Shown: positions 35,640 through 43,933 of the stretch, piece by piece
Layout of the letters: every line of letters starts with the position of its first letter
Numbering within the stretch: the first letter of the stretch is position 1
Assembly: GCF_000297395.2 (NCBI RefSeq)
Contig: NZ_HF570108.1
Span: 4,615,910-4,679,909 of the forward strand
From: Micromonospora lupini str. Lupac 08
GTDB taxonomy: Bacteria; Actinomycetota; Actinomycetes; Mycobacteriales; Micromonosporaceae
Length of the DNA stretch: 64,000 nucleotides
Reading direction: 5' to 3'
Translations under genes and position numbers: made by a program
The notes under the pieces: generated by a model
What the model was told of the DNA's origin: nothing
Database searches by the model: none
The model's input: only the letters and a program-made list of their open reading frames with translations

Positions 35640-36563
35640 TCAGGAGACGACCACGTCGCGGTAGTAGTAGCGCAGGATCGTCTGGTAGCTCTTGCCCGCG
35701 TTCGCCTGGTCACGCGAGCCGTACTGCGACAGCCAGTCCCCGTCCACCCAGCCACCGCACGCCGTCGTGGTCGCGCAGTAGTGGGCCTGCAGGATGTTCC
35801 CGCTCCGGGTCATCCGGGTCGACCAGGTGTTGTCCACCGCGGCGGACGTCGACGCCTGCGCCGACGACGGCCGGTAGACCTGGTCACCGGTGTCGTCCCG
35901 GACGTCGTAGCACTGGCCGCCGGAGGTCTTCCGGGTCGAGTGCAACGCCCAGTACCAGCCGTAGCTCTTGACGGCCACGGCACCGGCCTCCAGCGAGGCT
36001 CGCGGCCAGCTCGTGATCCACTCGTTCGGGAGGACGTTCTTGACGTACGTCTTGAAGTCGACCCGGTCGACGCGCCCGAGACCCACCCGGTAGACGAGGA
36101 TGGTGCTCGGCAGCTTCGTGTTGGTGCCGTCGGTGCTGCAGCCCGTCGCCCCGCTCACCAGCTCGTGCGAGGCGTTGTTGTTCTTCAGCGTGGCGTTGAG
36201 GTTGCCCTTCGCCCCGGCCGCGAAGTCCTGGGTCGCACCGGCGAAGTTGCTGTTGAAGTAGACCCGCACGGTCTTGCCGGTCCGGTTCCACACCGACGCC
36301 GCGTTGTTCTTCACGCACAGGCCCTTGCCGGCGCCCGTGCCCTTGAAGTCGTAGCAGGTCGGTTGGGTCGTGCCGTAGTCGTCCAGGGAGTCGGTGAAGT
36401 CGGAGACCGAGCCGGCCTGGTTGCTGTTGTAGTAGTAGCAGAACTCGCCGCTGTCGCAGGTTCCGTCCCGTCCGGCCGCCGCTGCCGGCGAGGCGACACT
36501 CAGGATGGAGGTGGACATGGCAAGGACGGCGCCGACGATGGCGAGGCTCTTGCGGATATTCAC
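35640..36563 (-). CDS. Secreted I36-SpoIID fusion protein
   Basis: A Sec signal (MNIRKSLAIVGAVLAMSTSILSV...) is followed by an Inhibitor_I36-like domain (residues 32-130) with CDSGEFCYYYNS, SDFTDSLDDYG, CYDFKG and VWNRTGKTVRVYFNSNF. The C-terminal 155 residues are a SpoIID/LytB-type domain: VDFKTYVKNVLPNEWITSWPRASLEAGAVAVKSYGWYWAL. SpoIID is a lytic transglycosylase that cuts denuded glycan; related domains stimulate amidases. It is the last gene of a three-gene operon, starting 6 bases after the M23 gene, with which it shares its N-terminal domain. The I36 part may restrain or target the enzyme (inference). Confidence 0.85.
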   Translation of the reverse strand: MNIRKSLAIVGAVLAMSTSILSVASPAAAAGRDGTCDSGEFCYYYNSNQAGSVSDFTDSLDDYGTTQPTCYDFKGTGAGKGLCVKNNAASVWNRTGKTVRVYFNSNFAGATQDFAAGAKGNLNATLKNNNASHELVSGATGCSTDGTNTKLPSTILVYRVGLGRVDRVDFKTYVKNVLPNEWITSWPRASLEAGAVAVKSYGWYWALHSTRKTSGGQCYDVRDDTGDQVYRPSSAQASTSAAVDNTWSTRMTRSGNILQAHYCATTTACGGWVDGDWLSQYGSRDQANAGKSYQTILRYYYRDVVVS

Positions 36564-37122
36564 GACGTCCTACTTCTCGTTGTAGCCCTGGGAGTTCCAG
36601 AACGCGGTCGGGTCGGCGTTGTCCAGGGTGGGGTCGCCGACGCTGACGGCCGCGTGGGTCTGCCGGCCGGCACGGACCTCGACGTGGGTGTGCGCGCCCG
36701 AGCTGGAGGACACCCCGTGCCACGACTCGTCGGCGATGATCTCGCCCTTGCTGATGGCGTCGCCCACGCTCACCCCGGACCTCGGCGCGGTGTGCAGGTA
36801 GATCACCGTCTTGTTGGACGAGGAGTTGTAGACGGAGATCGTGGACAGGCCGCCGCTGCCGGTGCTGCCCCGCGCGACGTAGGTGACAGTTCCGGAGACC
36901 ACCGCGTGCACGTCCGAGCCCACGCTGCGGGCGATGTCGATGCCCTCGTGCCGGCCGGGGGTGGTGGTGTAGCCGTCGAAGCCGCACGTTACCGAACCGC
37001 CGCTGGCCTGGTACAGGGCGTACGACAGGTTCGTGCGCGTCGACGGCGAGAACTGGTGCGAGGCGTTGTTGTTCTTCAGCGTGGCGTTGAGGTTGCCCTT
37101 CGCGCCGGCCGCGAAGTCCTGG
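36165..37122 (-). repeat. 67-bp near-exact repeat linking the two I36 genes
   Basis: Bases 36165-36231 and 37056-37122 are the same but for one base. They encode the end of the I36 domain (FAAGAKGNLNATLKNNNASH) in the two adjacent genes. This shows recent duplication or gene conversion. Confidence 0.85.
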
Positions 37123-37454
37123 TAAGAACCGGCGTAGCCGCTGTTGTAGTAGACGCGTACGGTCTTGGTGCTGCGGTTCCAGACCGAGGCGGCCTCGTTC
37201 TTGATGCACAGGCCCTTGCCGGCGCCGGCGCCCTTGAAGTCGTAGCACGAGGGCTGCTCGGTGCCGTAGTCGTCGAGCGAACCGGTGAAGTCCGAGATCG
37301 ACCCCGCGTTGTCGCTGTTGTAGTAGTAGCAGAACTCGCCACTGTCGCAGACCCCGTCTCGGGCCGCCGCCGATGCGGGCGATGCGACGCCGAGGATCGA
37401 GGTGGTCGCGGCCAGCGCGATGCCGGCGGCCGCGAGGCTCTTACGGATGTTCAT
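36570..37454 (-). CDS. Secreted I36-M23 peptidase fusion
   Basis: From ATG 37454 (AAGGA upstream) a Sec signal near-identical to that of the next gene leads to the same I36-like domain (CDSGEFCYYYNSDNAG, SDFTGSLDDYG). Then comes an M23/LytM endopeptidase domain: TPGRHEGIDIARSVGSDVHAVVSGTV and SSGAHTHVEVRAG. The zinc-site pattern HxxxxD...HxH is present. M23 enzymes cut peptidoglycan cross-bridges. It lies between the M15-like and SpoIID genes with gaps of 34 and 6 bases. Confidence 0.88.
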   Translation of the reverse strand: MNIRKSLAAAGIALAATTSILGVASPASAAARDGVCDSGEFCYYYNSDNAGSISDFTGSLDDYGTEQPSCYDFKGAGAGKGLCIKNEAASVWNRSTKTVRVYYNSGYAGSYQDFAAGAKGNLNATLKNNNASHQFSPSTRTNLSYALYQASGGSVTCGFDGYTTTPGRHEGIDIARSVGSDVHAVVSGTVTYVARGSTGSGGLSTISVYNSSSNKTVIYLHTAPRSGVSVGDAISKGEIIADESWHGVSSSSGAHTHVEVRAGRQTHAAVSVGDPTLDNADPTAFWNSQGYNEK

Positions 37455-37488
37455 GGTGTCCTTTCCGAAGACGGTGAGGGGGTGCGGG

Positions 37489-38343
37489 TCACTGCCCGCG
37501 CTGATACTGCTCCCAGGTCTGGATCGGGATCCGGGGGCCGTCGTCCGGGCCACGGTTGGCCAGGCCGTTCATGCCGAGGTAGTAGTCGCCGACCTGGTGC
37601 TGCGCCTGACTGGACAGATCCGTGTCGTTGATCGCCGTGGCGTGGATGTGCCACGGCCAGTCACCCTGACTCGGGTCACGGACCCAGGCCGCGAAGCCGA
37701 CCTGGCGCAGAGCCCTGGCGACGGCGGTGCGCTTCGCCGCGGTCATGCCGGCGACCGAGATGTCCACGACACCCCCGCCGTCGTGCGTACCGGCCGAGGT
37801 CGGGTCACCTCCGGGGTTGTACGAGCCCTGCTCGAGCACCAGGGTGCGACCGAGCAGACGCTGGGCCTCGGCCAGCATCGCCTGGGTGCGGGCATTGACG
37901 ACGTACCCGTCACGCTGAACCTTCGCGCCCGGGCCGATCGTGTTGCCGACGGTGTAGCGGTTCAGCCCGAGCTTCGTCAGCGACGTCGTGCCGGGCAGCC
38001 CGTTCGCGGCCAGGCCGGTGTAGCCGAGCGAGCGCTGGTAGGCCGCGTACGCCGCGACGGTCACGGTGCCGAAGTAGCCGTCGACCCACTGCGCGTCCAG
38101 CAGATTCCTGGCCTGGAGCGCCTGCTCCACGGCGAGTACGGAGCTCTTCGCACCCGGCGTCAGGGTGTTGTCGGCACGCCGGGGGTCGATCTGGGCGGCC
38201 AGGACGGTGGCCTCCATGTCCACGACGGGCCGCGCTGCTGTCGCGACGGTCCGCTGCGCGGTGGCGCCGGATGCCGGGTGGGCCGGGACGCCGACGGCCA
38301 CGCAGAGCGCGGCGAGCCCGACGGTTAACCAGGGACGGCGCAA
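37489..38343 (-). CDS. Secreted M15-like (Hedgehog/DD-peptidase fold) protein with PG-binding repeat
   Basis: A Sec signal (MRRPWLTVGLAALCVAVGVPAHPASG) is followed by a PG_binding_1-like repeat (QWVDGYFGTVTVAAYAAYQRSLGYTGLAANGLPGTTSLTKLG) and a C-terminal metal-site pattern, SAGTHDGGGVVDIS then WPWHIHA, which fits the H-D-H zinc ligands of M15 carboxypeptidases. It is the first gene of the cell-wall operon. The three genes together could cut stem peptides (M15), cross-bridges (M23) and glycan (SpoIID). Confidence 0.8.
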   Translation of the reverse strand: MRRPWLTVGLAALCVAVGVPAHPASGATAQRTVATAARPVVDMEATVLAAQIDPRRADNTLTPGAKSSVLAVEQALQARNLLDAQWVDGYFGTVTVAAYAAYQRSLGYTGLAANGLPGTTSLTKLGLNRYTVGNTIGPGAKVQRDGYVVNARTQAMLAEAQRLLGRTLVLEQGSYNPGGDPTSAGTHDGGGVVDISVAGMTAAKRTAVARALRQVGFAAWVRDPSQGDWPWHIHATAINDTDLSSQAQHQVGDYYLGMNGLANRGPDDGPRIPIQTWEQYQRGQ

Positions 38344-38560
38344 GACGGGTCCTCCTCGTAGCTGGTGAGTCGTTCTCGGTTCGACATCACCCTGCGAGAA
38401 GTGCCCTGCTGTTCGGTACCCCGGTGCCGTGTCAGATTCGTCAGATAGCCATTGACCTCGGCGAACGTGGCGTTGTCAGGTTGGGCCAGGCCCGCACCTG
38501 ACACCGTGCGTTCGCGTCCGGACGCCGCTTGACGGCGACCCGGAGCCCGGGAACCGACCC

Positions 38561-39607
38561 TCAGGCGGTCACGGTGACCATGAAGTACACCGGCCGGCGG
38601 GTGGGGAAGTACTCCCGCCCGGTCTCGTCGACCATCTTCCAACTGACCCAGCACTTGCCGGGGCGGCTCGGCGCGGTGACCCGAACGCGGATCATCACCT
38701 GCTCGCCGGGCGGCGTGTCACCGATCGGCACCCGATCGGGTGTCCGGCAACCGGCGCCGTCGGCAGCGGGGTCCATTCGCGCCAGGAACCGGTTGTGCCA
38801 GTCGACCTTCCCCACGTTCGCGAGGGCCCACACCTTGTCGAACTGGGCGTTCACCTTCACCTGGGTACCGTCGGGGATGGTGACGTCGGCGACGAACTTG
38901 CTCGCGTCCCCGGGAATCAACGAGTCCGAGAACGCCGACGCCGACGCCGACGCCGACGACGGTGACGGTGACGCCGACGGGGTGTCGGAGTCGGCCGGGG
39001 ACGACCGACCGCGGCCGTTCACGGCCAGGACAGCGGCCATCGCCACCACCAGCACCACCGCTGCGGCGTTGAGCCACGGCAGCCGGCCCCGCCGCGTACT
39101 CTCGACATCATCCTCGGCCTGCGGGTACTCCACGGTCGTCAGCGCGCCCTGACCCTTTGACGCGGACGCGTCGACTCCCGACACGGCGGGCCCGTGGGCC
39201 GCCGAAGTGCCCAGGCCGCCGGACGTCTCGACTCCGGTCTGTGTTCCGTCGACGGTGGTTGGGCTGCCGGCCCCGGTCGGGAAGTCGGCGACGACCGGCG
39301 CGAGGCCGCCCGCCGGGACGGTGTGGCTCTCCCCGGGGCGCTGCGCGTCCTCCCATCGGCGCCGCCACTGGGCCTCGTCCGCCTCGCAGGCTCGGACGAA
39401 CTCCCGCGTGGTCTCCCAGGACGGGAACCTGGTCCCGGCGGCTGCCTCGTGCAACGTGGTGTGCGAGATCCGGCCCGACCGCCCCGCCATCTTGCGGAAT
39501 GACGGGTCTCCCGCTGCTCTCCGGAGTGCCCGCAACTGTTCGGCGAACCTCTCGGCAGCCTGTCTGTCCTGAATCGACTCCTCGGCGGCACGCTGGTCCT
39601 TCATCAC
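38561..39607 (-). CDS. HTH - transmembrane - NBR1-Ig-like domain protein
   Basis: Residues 20-85 (FAEQLRALRRAAGDPSFRKMAGRSGRISHTTLHEAAAGTRFPSW) are an Xre-like HTH of the type common in actinobacterial membrane regulators. A Gly/Ser/Thr-rich spacer and one helix (WLNAAAVVLVVAMAAVLAVNG) follow. Outside, a Ser/Asp-rich stalk precedes an NBR1-type Ig-like domain (VTIPDGTQVKVNAQFDKVWALANVGKVDWHNRFLARMD... KCWVSWKMVDETGREYFP). The layout suggests a one-component sensor linking the cell surface to DNA or a partner. The stalk is encoded by a GCCGAC hexamer run (about 38932-38985). Confidence 0.8.
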   Translation of the reverse strand: MMKDQRAAEESIQDRQAAERFAEQLRALRRAAGDPSFRKMAGRSGRISHTTLHEAAAGTRFPSWETTREFVRACEADEAQWRRRWEDAQRPGESHTVPAGGLAPVVADFPTGAGSPTTVDGTQTGVETSGGLGTSAAHGPAVSGVDASASKGQGALTTVEYPQAEDDVESTRRGRLPWLNAAAVVLVVAMAAVLAVNGRGRSSPADSDTPSASPSPSSASASASAFSDSLIPGDASKFVADVTIPDGTQVKVNAQFDKVWALANVGKVDWHNRFLARMDPAADGAGCRTPDRVPIGDTPPGEQVMIRVRVTAPSRPGKCWVSWKMVDETGREYFPTRRPVYFMVTVTA

Positions 39608-39742
39608 TCCCCCATGTCAGACGCCTTCGTCAGGCGTTGTCAGAGCGTGTCAGAGGCTACCGAACGAGCCGTGGAGACCATCAATGTGGTGCACCGACGA
39701 CACCGGGGATCGACGGTCCCGGTGCATTGAAGGAGGTCACCG

Positions 39743-40159
39743 ATGAAGAGCCTTTCCCGACGCGGCGTAAGAATCCTCGCGGCCGCCGGGCTGGCTGTGC
39801 CCGCGACGTTGGCATTCGCCGGACCCGCCCACGCCGAGACCAACCCGCGCTGCGCGGGTTCGGTCCAGATCGGCGCGACGGCGTACGTCACCGTCGGCGG
39901 ACAGACCGCCGCATCCGTCAAGCAGTACAAGGGCTGTGGCAAGAACTACGCGTACACGTACGTGTGGCAGCAGTACCGGGCCAGCCACGGCTCGTACCAG
40001 GTCTGCACCTCGATCGTCACCGGCAGCACGCTGCGCGACCTGCAGTGTTCGAGCGGCCCCGACGTCTGGTCGCTGGGTGCCAACACGTTGACGGTGTGCA
40101 CCCGGGCCCTCGGTGGGATCTCGGACGTGGCGCAGAAGGAGACCGAAGTGCGCTGCTGA
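39743..40159 (+). CDS. Small secreted Cys-containing protein
   Basis: The 138-residue product has a Sec signal (MKSLSRRGVRILAAAGLAVPATLAFAGPAHA) and a mature part with six Cys (CAGS, GCGK, VCTS, QCSS, VCTR and the terminal C), which could form three disulfides. No family is recognised. AGGAGG-like sequence precedes ATG 39743. It is divergent from the HTH/NBR1 gene. Confidence 0.75.
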   Translation: MKSLSRRGVRILAAAGLAVPATLAFAGPAHAETNPRCAGSVQIGATAYVTVGGQTAASVKQYKGCGKNYAYTYVWQQYRASHGSYQVCTSIVTGSTLRDLQCSSGPDVWSLGANTLTVCTRALGGISDVAQKETEVRC

Positions 40160-40224
40160 CCGGCGCCGTCGACGCGTGGTGACGCGGTCGGGTGGTCACC
40201 CGAGCGGCGTGGCCCGCGGGTGAT

Positions 40225-40254
40225 GGTGGTGTGGCCCGTGCCGGCCACACCACC
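40225..40254. terminator. Bidirectional hairpin terminator
   Basis: A 12-bp stem (40225-40236 with 40243-40254) with a 6-base loop lies between convergent genes. Confidence 0.7.
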
Positions 40255-40274
40255 GCCCCGGGTGCAGGGACGAC

Positions 40275-40853
40275 TCAGGTGTGCAGGGTGGGTCGGTAGG
40301 TGAACTCCTGGGTGCGACCGTCGAGCGTCCGGCTCTCGATCAGCTCCAGGTCGTAGTCGGCCGTCCCGTGGAAGATCGGCTCCGTCCCGGTCTGACCGGT
40401 GACCACCGGAAAGAGCGTCACCTGGACGAAGTCGACCAGGCCGGCGGCCAGCAGTGCCCGGTTCATCGAGAGGCTGCCGTGCGAGCGCAACGGCACCTCG
40501 GACTCCTTCTTGAGCCGGGCGACGACGTCGACGGCGTCACCGCGCTCGACGGTTCCGTCCGGCCAGTCGAGGGGCCCCTGCACCGTGTTCGACACGACAG
40601 TCGCCGGAAGGTTGATCATGCGGTTGACCCAGGCGTCCCGGACCTCGGACTCCTCGGTGCTGGCAGCCAGCATCCCCGCGAACATGCGGTACGTGCTGGC
40701 GCCGAAGACCATCCGGTGGTCCTCGCCGTACGTGGCGAGGCGGCGCTCCAGCAGCTCCGGGCCCTGCTTACCCCAGTAGCCGCCCCAGTTGCCCGTGGTG
40801 CTGCCGAAGCCGTCGAGGCTGGTGAAGACGTCGAAGGTGTAGGTGGCGGTCAT
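40275..40853 (-). CDS. RibD-C/dihydrofolate-reductase family protein
   Basis: The 192 residues have the DHFR-like fold of RibD C-terminal proteins: YTFDVFTSLDGFGSTTGNWGGYWGKQGPE at the start, RMVFGASTYRMFAGM, and the NADPH-site-like LRSHGSLSMNRALLAAGLVDFVQVTLFPVVTGQTG. The substrate is unknown. It overlaps the sigma factor gene by 4 bases and belongs to the ECF42 unit, where such reductases are frequent partners. Confidence 0.88.
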   Translation of the reverse strand: MTATYTFDVFTSLDGFGSTTGNWGGYWGKQGPELLERRLATYGEDHRMVFGASTYRMFAGMLAASTEESEVRDAWVNRMINLPATVVSNTVQGPLDWPDGTVERGDAVDVVARLKKESEVPLRSHGSLSMNRALLAAGLVDFVQVTLFPVVTGQTGTEPIFHGTADYDLELIESRTLDGRTQEFTYRPTLHT

Positions 40854-42049
40854 GATGATCTCCTTGGGTGGGTGAGTTCGGTACGACGAGTCCGCAGGAA
40901 GGCCCGCTCGGTCTCGTTGCTGGTCAGTGCGATGGCCTGGTCGTAGGCGGCTCGGGCCTCCCCGTCGCGGCCGAGCCGGGCCAGCAGCTCGGCCCGGGTG
41001 GCGGGCAGCCGGTGGTAGCCCGGGAGGTCGACGTCCTCCAACGCGGCGAGGGCCATCGCCGGCCCGTGCACCTCGGCGACCGCGACCGCCCGGTTGAGCG
41101 CGACGACAGAGGTCGGCGCGAGCGCGAGGAGCTGGTCGTACAGCGCCAGGACCTGCGGCCAGTCGGTGGCCGCGCCGTCGGTGTGCACCGCGCCGATCGC
41201 GGCCTGGATCTGGTACGGGCCGGGACGGTTACGCCGCAGGCAGCGGCGGACCAGGTCGTGGCCCTCGGCGATGAGCGCCCGGTTCCACAGTGACCGGTCC
41301 TGGTCGCGCAGGAGCACGAGGTCGCCGGTCGGGCCGAGCCGGGCCGGACGACGTGCCTCGGTCAGCAACAGCAGGGCGAGCAGGCCCAGAACCTCGGGCT
41401 CGTCGGGCATCAACGCGGCCAGCTCGCGGGCGAGCCGGATCGCCTCGGCGCACAGGTCCGTCCTGATCAGCGGCCCGGCGGTGGAGGCATAGCCCTCGTT
41501 GAACATCAGGTAGAGCACGGTGAGCACGGGCGGCAGCCGGTCCGGCAGCTCATGTTCGGCGGGCACCCGGTACGGAATGGCGGCATCCCGGATCTTCTTC
41601 TTCGCGCGCACGATCCGCTGTGCGATTGTCGATTCCTGCACCAGGTAGGCCCGGGCGATCTCCGGTACCTCGAGACCGCCGAGCAGACGGAGCGTCAGGG
41701 CCGTCCGCGCGTCCGGGGCGAGCGCCGGGTGGCAGCAGGTGAAGATGAGTCGCAACTGGTCGTCCTTCACCGGTCCCACCTCCTGGGGCTCGTCCTGTTG
41801 GTGGAGCAGCAGGGCCTGGGCGTGCCGGGCCTCGCGGGTGGACTCCCTGCGGAGCCGGTCGACGGCCCGGTTGCGGGCGGTCGTCACGATCCAGGCGCCG
41901 GGGTTGGGCGGCAGGGTCTGCCACTTCTGCACTGCGGTGGTGAAGGCGTCCTGGACGGCCTCCTCGGCGAGGTTGATGTCACCGAGGAGGCGGGTCAGGG
42001 TGGCGACGCAGCGGCCGTACTCCGCGCGGTAGACGCTCGCCAGGTCCAT
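40850..42049 (-). CDS. ECF42-type RNA polymerase sigma factor with C-terminal TPR-like extension
   Basis: Sigma-2 (VYRAEYGRCVATLTRLLGDINLAEEAVQDAFTTAVQKW) and sigma-4 (ALTLRLLGGLEVPEIARAYLVQESTIAQRIVRAKKKI) regions fill the first 180 residues; the linker DDQLRLIFTCCHPALAPDAR is the ECF42 signature. The 200-residue C-terminal extension (SNETERAFL near the end) has TPR-like helices and, in this group, is needed for activity in place of an anti-sigma factor. It is cotranscribed with a DGPF/YCII protein upstream and the RibD-like gene downstream. Confidence 0.92.
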   Translation of the reverse strand: MDLASVYRAEYGRCVATLTRLLGDINLAEEAVQDAFTTAVQKWQTLPPNPGAWIVTTARNRAVDRLRRESTREARHAQALLLHQQDEPQEVGPVKDDQLRLIFTCCHPALAPDARTALTLRLLGGLEVPEIARAYLVQESTIAQRIVRAKKKIRDAAIPYRVPAEHELPDRLPPVLTVLYLMFNEGYASTAGPLIRTDLCAEAIRLARELAALMPDEPEVLGLLALLLLTEARRPARLGPTGDLVLLRDQDRSLWNRALIAEGHDLVRRCLRRNRPGPYQIQAAIGAVHTDGAATDWPQVLALYDQLLALAPTSVVALNRAVAVAEVHGPAMALAALEDVDLPGYHRLPATRAELLARLGRDGEARAAYDQAIALTSNETERAFLRTRRTELTHPRRSS

Positions 42050-42068
42050 GTCGGCCGACGGCTCCGGC

Positions 42069-42422
42069 TCAGGCCTGGGACAGGTCGTCGAACGGGCGCA
42101 CCTCGACCGGGCCGCAGGCCGCCGCGCACCTCTCGGCCCAGGCCAGCGCCGCGTCCAGGTCGGCGCACTTGATCACCCAGAATCCGGCGATGTGTTCCTT
42201 CGTCTCGGCGAACGGCCCGTCGCTCATGGAGGTGGCGCCGTTCTCGACCCGGACGACCGTGGCGCTGTCGGGGGACGTGAGCCCTCCGGCGAAGACCCAG
42301 GCGCCCGCCGCCCGCATGTCGTCGATGATCCGACCGGTCTCCCGGAACATGATCTGGGTTTCCTCGTCGGAGGGCGTCGGCGCGCCCTCGACGTCGTGCA
42401 CGGACAGCAGGTACTGCTTCAT
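42069..42422 (-). CDS. YCII/DGPF-domain protein (ECF42 partner)
   Basis: The 117-residue protein starts MKQYLLSVHDVEG and carries SDGPFAETKEHIAGFWVIKC, the DGPF motif that names the partner proteins of ECF42 sigma factors. It has a ferredoxin-like YCII fold. Its role in the stress-response module is unproven in general. It sits 19 bases upstream of the sigma gene, behind GGAGGATC. Confidence 0.9.
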   Translation of the reverse strand: MKQYLLSVHDVEGAPTPSDEETQIMFRETGRIIDDMRAAGAWVFAGGLTSPDSATVVRVENGATSMSDGPFAETKEHIAGFWVIKCADLDAALAWAERCAAACGPVEVRPFDDLSQA

Positions 42423-42461
42423 GGTGATCCTCCGATAGCTCGACGGTGGGACGGGAAGAGG

Positions 42462-42872
42462 TCAGGCGGCCAGTCGGCGCGCGACGGCCGGGATCACGAT
42501 CGCGGCCGCGACCAGGTGGGTGAGCATCAGCAGCGCCCTGGTGGGCGTCCCGGCGTCGACGAGCACGTCCGGCACCAGGGACAGGACCGTCAACACCACA
42601 GTCGTACGGACGAACGCGCGCCGCGGACGCCGCGCGAGACGGGACAGCAGCACGGCGAGGAGCACGCCGACCGACGAGAAGACAGCGGTCAGCACGCCGA
42701 ACCCCGTGACCGGGATCGGGGCGCCACTCACGTCGAGGCTGATCCCGGCCGCCTGGCCGGCGGCGGCGAGGGCCATGGTGGCGGCGCTCGCGGCGACAGT
42801 GGCGAGCACACCGGCCCGGATCAGCGCGCCGAAGGCCGTGTTGGTGCGGGTGGTCTGCGCGGTGGTGGTCAT
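42462..42872 (-). CDS. DUF6069-like four-helix membrane protein
   Basis: Starting at ATG 42872 (GGAGGGC upstream) the 136 residues form four hydrophobic helices (LIRAGVLATVAASAATMALAA, GFGVLTAVFSSVGVLLAVLLS, TTVVLTVLSLVPDVLVD, LLMLTHLVAAAIVIPAVARR). This matches small actinobacterial DUF6069 proteins of unknown role. It lies just upstream of the ECF42 unit and may be its target or share its promoter. Confidence 0.75.
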   Translation of the reverse strand: MTTTAQTTRTNTAFGALIRAGVLATVAASAATMALAAAGQAAGISLDVSGAPIPVTGFGVLTAVFSSVGVLLAVLLSRLARRPRRAFVRTTVVLTVLSLVPDVLVDAGTPTRALLMLTHLVAAAIVIPAVARRLAA

Positions 42873-43024
42873 CGTGCCCTCCAGCGGGTGCGTGGCCCGT
42901 CTCGATGCCGGGCCCTCACCATGGCTACGAAGAGAGCCGGCCCCGATCGACAGCCACGCCCACACTATTTTGACGACCTCGACGCCGGTGTCCGCCGAGC
43001 CGGCCCCGGGTCGACGGGTCCGGT

Positions 43025-43675
43025 TCAGCCGGGACGGTCGGTGGTCCTGTCGTCCTCGCCGTACTCGCCGCGGATGGGCAGGTAGTAGGCGGGCAGGAAG
43101 GCCGCGATGACGGCGACGCCCGCGATCGGCACGAACGCGCCGACGAGGATGCCGCCGCCGATCCAGACCAGCGCGAATGCGTACCGACGACCGATGGCCC
43201 GGACGCCGAACGGGCCGAGGCTGGGGTCCAGGAGTTTCGCCCGGCGAAGGTGTGCCCAGATGACGTTGAACAGGGCCGCTGCCGCCCACAGTGTGCTGCC
43301 GTAGACGACGACCGCCGTGCGCAGCCCCTGCTCCGCGCGGAGCGCGTCGGCGAGCAGCGACGTGGAGAACGGCAGGAACGCGATGACCATCAGGAGCAGC
43401 GTGTTGAGGAACAGGACCGGACGGTCGACGTGCCGGACCCGGTCGAACATGACGTGATGATTCACCCACACCTGCCCGACGAGCAGGAAGCTCAGCGCGT
43501 ACCCCAGGTACGACGGCCACAACGCCCCGAGACCCGGCAGGAGACGCCCGAAGTCCTTCGGCGGTTGGATCTCCAGCACGAGAAGCGTCACGGCGATGGC
43601 GAAGACACCGTCACTGAAGGCGACCAGCCGCCCCGGCTGGCGCGTCAGCCGAGGAGTGCCGGGTCGCGACGACAT
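43025..43675 (-). CDS. TMEM175-family membrane protein, copy 2
   Basis: RLVAFSDGVFAIAVTLLVLEIQPP is the TM1 signature, and LSFLLVGQVWVNHHVMFDRVRHVDRPVLFLNTLLLMVIAFLPF matches TM3-TM4 of the first copy at 16854-17543. Length 216. It is a potassium-channel family member by homology. The two copies share the FSDGVFAI and NHH motifs but differ elsewhere, so they are an old duplication. Confidence 0.87.
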   Translation of the reverse strand: MSSRPGTPRLTRQPGRLVAFSDGVFAIAVTLLVLEIQPPKDFGRLLPGLGALWPSYLGYALSFLLVGQVWVNHHVMFDRVRHVDRPVLFLNTLLLMVIAFLPFSTSLLADALRAEQGLRTAVVVYGSTLWAAAALFNVIWAHLRRAKLLDPSLGPFGVRAIGRRYAFALVWIGGGILVGAFVPIAGVAVIAAFLPAYYLPIRGEYGEDDRTTDRPG

Positions 43676-43933
43676 GCCTCCCAGTATCTGATCGGAACAC
43701 GATTCGTTACCGTGAAATCCGTAATCGGCGGAGCGAGGCCGCCTTCGCGGAGTTAAAACAAACTTAAGGCTGCGCGGGCGAAAAACTGTTATCCGGAGCC
43801 GAGAAGGCGGCCACCAGGAGACCTGCTCACGACCCTCCTTAATTCTTTTTCCGCACGTTGATGCGGGCTCTGGACGTGCACATACTTCATCCCGACAGGA
43901 GCGTTATCGCCAACTCGAAGGAAACCACTGGCA

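Noticed and set aside
38932..38985. GCCGAC hexamer run as a possible regulatory repeat
   Set aside because: It lies in frame in a Ser/Ala/Asp-rich stalk and is explained by coding.
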